Assembly (NCBI GenBank): GCA_051647125.1
Contig: JBOFDP010000107.1
Coordinates: 1-15,959 of the forward strand
Length of the DNA stretch: 15,959 nt
DNA from: JBOFDP01 sp051647125
Lineage (GTDB): Bacteria; Bacteroidota; Bacteroidia; Chitinophagales; Chitinophagaceae
Direction: 5' to 3'
Positions 8,862-14,671 of this stretch are shown piece by piece. Both the position numbers and the translations under genes were made by a program. Below the pieces are notes generated by a model. That model did not search any database. It was not told the DNA's origin and saw only the letters and a program-made list of their open reading frames with translations. Positions within the stretch are counted from its first letter, which is position 1; each line of letters begins with the position of its first letter.

Positions 8862-9784
8862 ATGAATACGATTAAACAGCAAGTTCGTTCTCTTGCTCCA
8901 GCTACTATTGCCAATGTGGTATGCGGATATGATGTGTTGGGATTTGCTGCCAAACCCTGCGATGAAGTAGTGATAACTGCCGATGACAAGGAACGCGTGC
9001 GTTTGGAAAAAATAGAAGGTGATGATGGTTTACTACCTCTTGACTCCAAGAAAAATGTAGCCTCTTTTGCTGTGCAAAGCTATCTTGATAAAATAGGAAG
9101 CACGCAGGGAGTGAATATGGTTTTGTATAAAAAAATGCCTCTTAATAGTGGTATGGGTTCTAGTGCTTCAAGCATCGTAGCGGCATTGGTAGGTATCAAT
9201 GAACTTATGGGTAATTTATTTACTCGTGAAGAGTTATTGCCTTTGGCAATGGAAGCTGAAAGATTGCCTTTTGGCAGCGTTCATGCTGATAATGTAGCAC
9301 CTGCTTTATTGGGAGGTTGGGTATTGGTGCGTAGCTACAATCCGTTAGATGTGATAAAATTGCCCTATCCTGAAAACTTATCAGTCATGCTACTTCATCC
9401 TCATGTAGCTGTGCCTACTCGTAGTGCAAGAAAAATTATGAAGCAACAGATAGCTCTGCAAGATGCCGTCATACAATGGGGTAATATTGCAGGTTTGGTA
9501 GCAGGGTTTTGTAGCAAAGATATTGAGTTGATAAGTAGAAGCATGGTAGACCATATCATAGAATCTGTGCGATCTATGCCCATTCCTCACTTTGGGTCAA
9601 TGAGAAAAACAGCTTTGGAATTTCGGGATCAGGACCATCCGTATTTGCTTCATGTAAAAATCATACAGATGCCCAAATTATTGCCAACCAGTTACAATCC
9701 TTATTGCAACAAAGTCATATCAGTAGTGAAACCTATATTACCGCCATCAATGGAGAGGGAGCAATGATATTGGAGAGAAAGTAG
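8862..9784 (+). pseudogene. thrB: homoserine kinase (frameshifted)
   Basis: GHMP-family kinase that phosphorylates homoserine for threonine synthase. The N-terminal A-P-A-T-I-A-N-V-V-C-G-Y-D-V-L-G-F-A (12-29) and ATP-binding P-L-N-S-G-M-G-S-S-A-S-S (93-104) are intact, as is H-A-D-N-V-A-P-A-L-L-G-G. After A-L the original frame runs into an unrelated 47-residue tail ending at 9767. One frame over, the true C-terminus appears: G-I-S-G-S-G-P-S-V-F-A, then T-A-I-N-G-E-G-A, ending at TAG 9782-9784. The cause is loss of one G at 9618-9619. Restored length is about 307 residues, slightly short; several residues expected between the K-T-A helix and G-I-S-G-S-G-P appear missing, suggesting a small in-frame deletion as well. 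Without the G-S-G-P-S motif the shifted protein should be inactive. The 60 bases at 8881-8940 contain 27 G+C, visibly richer than the flanking housekeeping genes. Confidence 0.93.
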
Positions 9785-9813
9785 ATATTAGATGTATAAA
9801 TAAAAAAATGAAT

Positions 9814-9821
9814 TAATTTTG
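9814..9821 (+). promoter_or_regulatory. candidate -7 promoter element before the second R-M cassette
   Basis: TAATTTTG exactly fits TAnnTTTG and lies 7 bp before the ATG of the second endonuclease gene, so transcription from it would be nearly leaderless. No clear -33 element is seen, and the stretch is so AT-rich that chance is a serious alternative. Confidence 0.22.
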
Positions 9822-9828
9822 TTTTGAT

Positions 9829-10493
9829 ATGAATAATGATTTAAAAGACATTATATTGACTTATGCGTTGAAATCTCATCAAGAATTGAGTAGTTTATTA
9901 TTAGGAAAATCTAAAGATAATTTAATCGCTTCTTTAACTGATTTACTTACTGCGTATATGAATGATAAAAATTCTTCAATTTTACGAGAATTTATTACTG
10001 TAATTATTGCAGGTTATGAGCATAATAATAAGAAATTAGGCTATAATGGTTATAAACATAATTCATCTATTGGAGGTAGTCGTATTGGTTGTGAAGCAAA
10101 ACCTAAAAACATAGTTACTGCGGAGAATGAAAATGAACAAACTAAAATTAAGAAATTAAATGGTGAAGGGGAATTTTACTGATTATACCACTGAAAGATT
10201 AGAAAAAGATTTAAAAGAAAAACTAAATATGTTGAGCAGTGGTTTTATTGATGGAGAACTGCAATATATTTTAGAGTATCCTTTTAATGTTTTAGAAAAA
10301 CGGTTAAGCTGAGCAACTACCAAAAGAAAGAAAAAAAGGAGAATATAAGCGAAGTGCAAATTTTAATTTTAAACATTATCAAGATTCATCTAACTTAAAA
10401 ATTGTATGCATTAATAAACCGGCAATTTTGAGAAATCAGAAATATTTTAATAAAGAGTTTTTGAAATTTTTAATACATGCTAATAATGAATAA
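9829..10493 (+). pseudogene. putative type II restriction endonuclease (frameshifted), unidentified family
   Basis: I do not recognise the exact enzyme family. Joined frames give about 220 residues. Frame 1 (9829-10170) has a helical N-terminus, then G-G-S-R-I-G-C-E-A-K-P-K-N, where E-x-K resembles a PD-(D/E)xK catalytic pair. Frame 2 continues G-N-F-T-D-Y-T-T-E-R-L-E-K-D-L and S-S-G-F-I-D-G-E-L-Q-Y-I-L-E-Y-P-F. Frame 3 supplies E-Q-L-P-K-E-R-K-K-G-E-Y-K-R-S-A-N-F-N-F-K-H-Y to TAA 10491-10493. Lesions: one extra G in GGGG 10168-10171 and one extra base near 10307. The stop overlaps the ATG of the next gene, a DNA methyltransferase, which is the main reason for calling it a restriction enzyme; another R-M accessory protein is possible. 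Confidence 0.62.
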
Positions 10494-11363
10494 TTTAATC
10501 AATACAATATTGTGTGGTGATACACTGACTGTTTTAAAAACATTATCTGATAATAGCGTTCATGTTGGTATTACATCACCTCCTTACAATAAGGGAGAAA
10601 AACATAAAGGCTGGTTGGTAAAAATGTAGTTTATCACAATATACAAGATAAAAAAAATGAAGATGAATACCAACAAGAACAAATGAATGTGCTCAATGAA
10701 TTATTTAGAATTATAAAACCAGGAGGTTCATTTTTCTACAATCATAAAACTCGTTGGGAACAGGGTGTAATGATTCATCCTATGCAATGGTTATTAAAAA
10801 CTAATTGGACAATTAGGCAAGAAATTATTTGGGACAGAATGATCGCTGCAAATATTAGAGGGTGGAGATATTGGCAAGTAGATGAACGAATATATTGGTT
10901 ATATAAACCAATAGGCCATCATAAAATTGGCGAGGAGATATTGTCTAAACATGCTAAACTTTCTTCTATATGGCGTTTCCCCCCTGAAAGAAAAAATACG
11001 CATCCCGCACCATTTCCTATTGATTTGCCTACCCGTGTTATTGCTACTATACTTAATGATGATGGTATTGTGATAGATCCTTATTCTGGAAGTGGTACTA
11101 CATTGGTAGCTGCCAAGCTATTGCAAAAACAATATATTGGCATAGAGATTTCAAATGAATATAATCAACAGGCTGAAAATAGATTGAAAAACTATTTAAA
11201 TGAAAACAACGAAGTAGTAAAAGAGTTAGCCAACCATACTATAGAAAAATCTTTTAAAGAACGAAAAGATAATGGAGAATGGCTTGGTAAACACAAAAAA
11301 AATCAAAAGGTAGATAATCATACTATTTCTAATAAAAAGATGATTAAAGAGTTAGAATTTTAA
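10486..11363 (+). pseudogene. beta-class DNA methyltransferase (single frameshift)
   Basis: Amino-methyltransferase (N4-cytosine or N6-adenine) with catalytic T-S-P-P-Y-N (S-P-P-Y at 31-34 of the restored protein) before the SAM-binding D-P-Y-S-G-S-G-T-T (about 198-206), the beta-class order. N-terminal I-L-C-G-D-T-L and a central P-G-G-S-F-F-Y-N-H-K also fit. The start at 10486 overlaps the upstream nuclease end. Frame 1 hits TAG at 10627-10629 because the A5 run at 10620-10624 lacks one A; with six A the frame continues V-K-N-V-V-Y into frame 3 and runs to TAA 11361-11363, giving about 292 residues. Restarting at the internal ATG 10683 would omit S-P-P-Y and be inactive. The last 40 or so residues form a lysine-rich tail. 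Specificity cannot be read from the sequence. Slippage on the A run could yield some full-length product. Confidence 0.87.
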
Positions 11364-11374
11364 GCCAAAAAACT

Positions 11375-12657
11375 ATGAATTTTTATTCCACTAAAAGTAG
11401 AGAACAAGTAAATTTAAAACAAGCTGTTTTAAAAGGATTAGCCAACGATGGCGGACTCTATATGCCTGAAACTATTCCTGTACTTTCTGATGCTTTTTTA
11501 AACAATTATCAACATATTCGTTGCCAGAAATAGGATTTCGAGTAGCTAAAAATATCTTAGGCGATGATGTGCCAGATAAGGTACTACAATTGATGATTGA
11601 AGAAGTTCTCAACTTTCCTATTCCTTTGGGAAATGTGAAAAATAATATTTATAGTTTGGAACTTTTTCACGGATCCACGTGTTCATTTAAAGATATAGGT
11701 GCAAGATTTATGGCAAGGCTCATGTCTTATTTTGCCGACCAGCCTCTTAAAGTGATTGTGGGTACTTCGGGCGATACGGGTAGTGCTGTAGCCGCAGGTT
11801 TTTTTAATGTGCCTAATATTGAAGTGTATATTCTTTATCCAAAGGGAAAAGTGAGTCCACTTCAAGAAAAGCAACTTACTACTTGGGGAAGTAATATTAC
11901 CGCCATAGAAATAGAAGGTTCTTTTGATGATTGTCAGGCATTAGCCAAACAACTTTTATCAGATAAAACGCTTAATCAAAAATACAATCTAACCTCTGCC
12001 AATAGTATCAATATTGCACGACTTATACCTCAATCATTCTATTATTTTTGGGGATATACACAGCTTGAAAAAGAACAGCAACAACAGGTAGTGTATAGCG
12101 TACCAAGTAGTAATTTCGGTAATCTTACCGCAGGTATTTTTGCTCAAAAAATGTGATTACCCATAGCCGATTGTATTGCTTCTACTAATATAAACAATAC
12201 CATACCTCAATATTTGAAAAATGGTATTTATTCTCCTCAACCCTCAATATCAACTATTAGTCAAGCTATGGATGTTGGCAACCCTAGTAATTTTGAACGA
12301 ATGAGAGCTGTTTTTGGTGATAAGGTAGAGCAGTTTAGGCAATATCTATTGGGATATTTTTTTCTTGATGCAACGACTAAAGAAACAATGTTGATCGTAT
12401 ATAAAAATTATCATTATATGCTTGACCCACACGGTGCAGTAGCTTATCTAGGATTGAAAAAATATCTCCAAACTCATACCGCTTCTGCAGGTATTTTATT
12501 GGAAACAACACATCCTGCAAAGTTTGTTGAAATCGTAGAACCTACAATAAATACAACGGTAGAAATACCCGATACTTTAAAGAAATTTATACATAAGGAA
12601 AAACAAAGTATTGTTTGCTCTGTAGTATTGGAAGATTTGAAAAAATTGATTCACTAA
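11375..12657 (+). pseudogene. thrC: threonine synthase (broken)
   Basis: PLP enzyme converting phosphohomoserine to threonine. Rejoined length is about 427 residues (E. coli ThrC is 428). Signatures: N-terminal F-Y-S-T-K-S-R and G-L-A-N-D-G-G-L-Y-M-P; the PLP-lysine region S-F-K-D-I-G-A-R-F-M-A-R-L (Lys at about 106); T-S-G-D-T-G-S-A-V-A; L-T-S-A-N-S-I-N-I-A-R; P-S-S-N-F-G-N-L-T-A-G; A-M-D-V-G-N-P-S-N-F-E-R; L-D-P-H-G-A; and H-P-A-K-F near the end. Two lesions: a one-base deletion near 11507-11512 (frame 2 stops at TAG 11531-11533, frame 1 resumes before 11521) and an in-frame TGA at 12154-12156 where relatives carry Gly (GGA to TGA). It starts 11 bp after the second methyltransferase. Like thrB it is locally GC-richer than its surroundings (28 G+C in the 60 bases 11761-11820). 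Confidence 0.94.
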
Positions 12658-12785
12658 GACCTATTTATAGTTTTAAAGAATAGTCTGTATAGATATTATA
12701 TAGAAAAAATACAATACGGGAGTACCATTTATTTATTCTACAATTAGGAATAATCCCCATTTTTATTGTCAATAGAACAAACCTA

Positions 12786-12794
12786 TGTGAATAA
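12786..12794 (-). promoter_or_regulatory. DnaA-box match (TTATTCACA on the minus strand)
   Basis: The plus strand reads TGTGAATAA, the complement of TTATTCACA, which fits the DnaA consensus TTATNCACA at every fixed position. It lies upstream of mraZ and in the same orientation as a second, perfect box 21 bp away. Confidence 0.45.
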
Positions 12795-12806
12795 CTATAG
12801 TTGTTG

Positions 12807-12815
12807 TGTGGATAA
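12807..12815 (-). promoter_or_regulatory. perfect DnaA box (TTATCCACA on the minus strand)
   Basis: The plus strand reads TGTGGATAA, an exact complement of the high-affinity box TTATCCACA. Its centre is 21 bp, two helical turns, from the other match, with AT-rich DNA downstream. An identical 9-mer inside the permease gene (1113-1121) shows single matches occur by chance; the intergenic pair is the informative part. Confidence 0.5.
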
Positions 12816-12823
12816 TATCTTCT

Positions 12824-12862
12824 TGTTATTTTATGGGAAAAAGTGTTATTTTGTGTTATAAT
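12824..12862 (+). promoter_or_regulatory. mraZ operator/promoter region: four pentamers at 10-bp period
   Basis: TGTTA (12824), TGGGA (12834), TGTTA (12844) and TGTTA (12854) are spaced exactly 10 bp apart. The E. coli MraZ operator consists of TGGGN repeats separated by 5 bp, giving the same 10-bp period, so this is a plausible autoregulatory site with degenerate boxes. TGGGA recurs at 12875 and 12884, inside the first codons of mraZ. TATAAT at 12857-12862 overlaps the last box and could be a -10 element, but no matching -35 is clear. Confidence 0.5.
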
Positions 12863-12873
12863 AGGATATAAAT

Positions 12874-13335
12874 ATGGGATATTTGGGAGAATTTCAATCC
12901 ACTATAGACCAAAAAGGTAGGTTTTTACTTCCTGTGGGTATCAAAAAGCAGTTGCCAGAGGAGGGAAAAACTATGCGTTTTGTAATTAATAGAGGGTTTG
13001 AAAAATGTCTTACTATTTATCCTGAAAATGTATGGGAACCACTGTTTGAAAACCTAAAAATACTAAATGATTTTGACCCTAAGGTACGTACTTTTCGTAG
13101 AATATTTCTCAATGGTGCTACCTGGATAGAAATAGATTCTGCCGGTAGGTTGTTATTGCCAAAACATTTGTCTGAATATGCCGGTCTTAATAAAGATATT
13201 ATAATTTCTTCGGCAATTGACAAATTTGAAATTTGGAATAAACGATATTATGAAGAGTTTAATCAAAAATTAAGTCCAAGTGAATTTAGCGAATTGGCGG
13301 CGATGGTAATGGATGTTTTGCCCAAAAATGACTAA
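12874..13335 (+). CDS. mraZ: transcriptional regulator MraZ
   Basis: Ring-forming DNA-binding protein of the SpoVT/AbrB superfamily that usually represses its own division and cell-wall (dcw) operon. The 153-residue product contains the two diagnostic D-x-x-x-R motifs, D-Q-K-G-R (about 13-17) and D-S-A-G-R (about 89-93), each within an AbrB-like half preceding a L-L-P strand, and the typical N-terminal G-E-F. The start at 12874 gives the conserved N-terminus directly and has AGGA about 8 bp upstream. It is the first gene of the dcw cluster here and ends 3 bp before rsmH. Upstream pentamers at 10-bp spacing fit autoregulation. Confidence 0.95.
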   Translation: MGYLGEFQSTIDQKGRFLLPVGIKKQLPEEGKTMRFVINRGFEKCLTIYPENVWEPLFENLKILNDFDPKVRTFRRIFLNGATWIEIDSAGRLLLPKHLSEYAGLNKDIIISSAIDKFEIWNKRYYEEFNQKLSPSEFSELAAMVMDVLPKND

Positions 13336-13338
13336 ATA

Positions 13339-14229
13339 ATGAGTATTAACTTTAACCATATTCCTGTAATGCTTCACGAAACTATAGAAGGTTTACATAT
13401 TGTACCTAATGGGATTTATGTAGATGCTACAATGGGCGGGGCGGGGCATAGTAAGGGTATACTTTCAAAGCTTGATAGTCAGGGAAAATTATTTGCTTTT
13501 GATCAAGATGAGGATGCTATTTTGAAAGCTCCAAAGGAAGAAGGTTTTATGGTAATACAAAGTAATTTTTCTTATCTATCTAACTTCTTAAAACTTCATA
13601 AAGTAGAAAAAAAAATAGATGGGATACTGGCTGATTTAGGAGTTTCAAGTTACCAAATTGATACTCCTGAAAGAGGATTCTCTATTCGTTTTGATGGACC
13701 ATTAGATATGCGTATGAATACATCTTTCCCTCTTACGGCTAAGGAGGTATTAAAAAATTATAGTGAAGACAAATTACTGAATATTTTTGGAGAATATACG
13801 GATATCCCTAATGCAAAACCTATGGTACAACATATTGTTAGACATCGTAAAAATATATCTATTGAAACTACAAATGGTTTAATTTCTATGGTAGAACCTT
13901 TTATAAAAGGAAACCCTAGAAAATATTTAGCTCAGGTGTTTCAAGCATTAAGAATGGAGGTTAATCAAGAGCTAAAAGTATTACAAATTTTTTTGCAACA
14001 AGCGGTAGAAGTATTAAAAGTAGGAGGTAGGCTTTGTGTGATTAGTTTTCATTCTATAGAAGATAGATTAGTAAAAAAATTTATGAATAAAACTTTTTAT
14101 AAAAATACACAGGGAGAGGTTATTGCATGGCAATTAATTAGCAAAAAAGCGATAGCTCCTAACTATGTAGAGATTAGAAAAAATAGGCGTGCTGCAAGTG
14201 CCAAGTTACGTATTATAGAAAAAATATAA
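13339..14229 (+). CDS. rsmH: 16S rRNA (cytosine(1402)-N4)-methyltransferase
   Basis: RsmH (MraW) methylates N4 of C1402 in the 16S rRNA decoding centre using SAM. The 296 residues carry the family's hallmarks: H-I-P-V-M-L-H-E-T at 6-14, SAM-binding Y-V-D-A-T-M-G-G-A-G-H-S, D-Q-D-E-D-A, D-G-I-L-A-D-L-G-V-S-S-Y-Q-I-D, R-G-F-S-I-R-x-D-G-P-L-D-M-R-M, Q-A-L-R-M-E-V-N-Q-E-L, and V-I-S-F-H-S-I-E-D-R-L-V-K. The C-terminal R-K-N-R-R-A-A-S-A-K-L-R is also typical. Complete, normal length, 3 bp after mraZ and so probably co-transcribed. Confidence 0.97.
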   Translation: MSINFNHIPVMLHETIEGLHIVPNGIYVDATMGGAGHSKGILSKLDSQGKLFAFDQDEDAILKAPKEEGFMVIQSNFSYLSNFLKLHKVEKKIDGILADLGVSSYQIDTPERGFSIRFDGPLDMRMNTSFPLTAKEVLKNYSEDKLLNIFGEYTDIPNAKPMVQHIVRHRKNISIETTNGLISMVEPFIKGNPRKYLAQVFQALRMEVNQELKVLQIFLQQAVEVLKVGGRLCVISFHSIEDRLVKKFMNKTFYKNTQGEVIAWQLISKKAIAPNYVEIRKNRRAASAKLRIIEKI

Positions 14230-14237
14230 AATATAGT

Positions 14238-14660
14238 ATGAATAGGATTAGAAAAAATATAGAACCAGAGTTTGAGCAAGAAAAGGAACTTCTTGTAGAG
14301 CAGGAATCTATTTTAAATGAAGTAGAATATTTTAATAAAAAACCTGCTTTTTGGGTATGTATTTTTTCTCAAGATTATAGTATTATTTTAAGGTATATGC
14401 CTTTTATTATGTTTCTGTTTATCTTTGGTTTAATCTATGTGTATAATGGACATTATGCAAATAAAATTTTTAGAAATATTAACCAACTTATAAAAGAATG
14501 TAATAGGTTGGAGTATAGAGATAAGATTTTAAAAAATGAATGGGGTCATCAAACACAGTCTTCAAAAATTATAGAAAGATTAAAGCCATTAGGCTATAAA
14601 GAATTAGAAAATCCCCCATATTCTTTGAAAATGATATATACTGTTAAATCCCCATATTAA
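14238..14660 (+). CDS. FtsL-like cell division protein
   Basis: A 140-residue protein with an N-terminal cytoplasmic part (about 1-50, glutamate-rich), one transmembrane segment (about 52-70) and a periplasmic helical segment (about 74-110) that could form the short coiled coil of FtsL, followed by L-K-P-L-G-Y-K-E-L. This bitopic layout between rsmH and the class B PBP is where FtsL sits in dcw clusters; FtsL links FtsB/FtsQ to FtsI-FtsW in the divisome. FtsL sequences diverge strongly, so the call rests on position and topology more than residues. It is 8 bp after rsmH and 11 bp before ftsI. Confidence 0.72.
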   Translation: MNRIRKNIEPEFEQEKELLVEQESILNEVEYFNKKPAFWVCIFSQDYSIILRYMPFIMFLFIFGLIYVYNGHYANKIFRNINQLIKECNRLEYRDKILKNEWGHQTQSSKIIERLKPLGYKELENPPYSLKMIYTVKSPY

Positions 14661-14671
14661 AATAAATATTA

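Noticed and set aside
7596..9590. Minus-strand ORFs within the methyltransferase and thrB regions (7596-7895, 8807-9049, 9390-9590).
   Set aside because: They lie antisense to well-supported genes, have no recognisable motifs and look like frame shadows.
12154..12156. TGA read as glycine (alternative genetic code), since relatives have Gly at this thrC position.
   Set aside because: It is a single case, a GGA to TGA substitution explains it, and thrC also has a frameshift. TGA acts as an ordinary frame end elsewhere, and thrA carries TAG and TAA nonsense codons, so recoding would not rescue the pathway.
4264..12657. The frameshifts as pure sequencing or assembly error.
   Set aside because: Roughly 7 kb of flanking genes with many long A and T runs are error-free, and three of the lesions are substitutions creating stop codons. 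Individual homopolymer indels could still be artefacts.
12793..12802. The 10-bp palindrome AACTATAGTT as an operator.
   Set aside because: It is short, AT-rich and not repeated, and it overlaps one DnaA-box match; there is no independent support.
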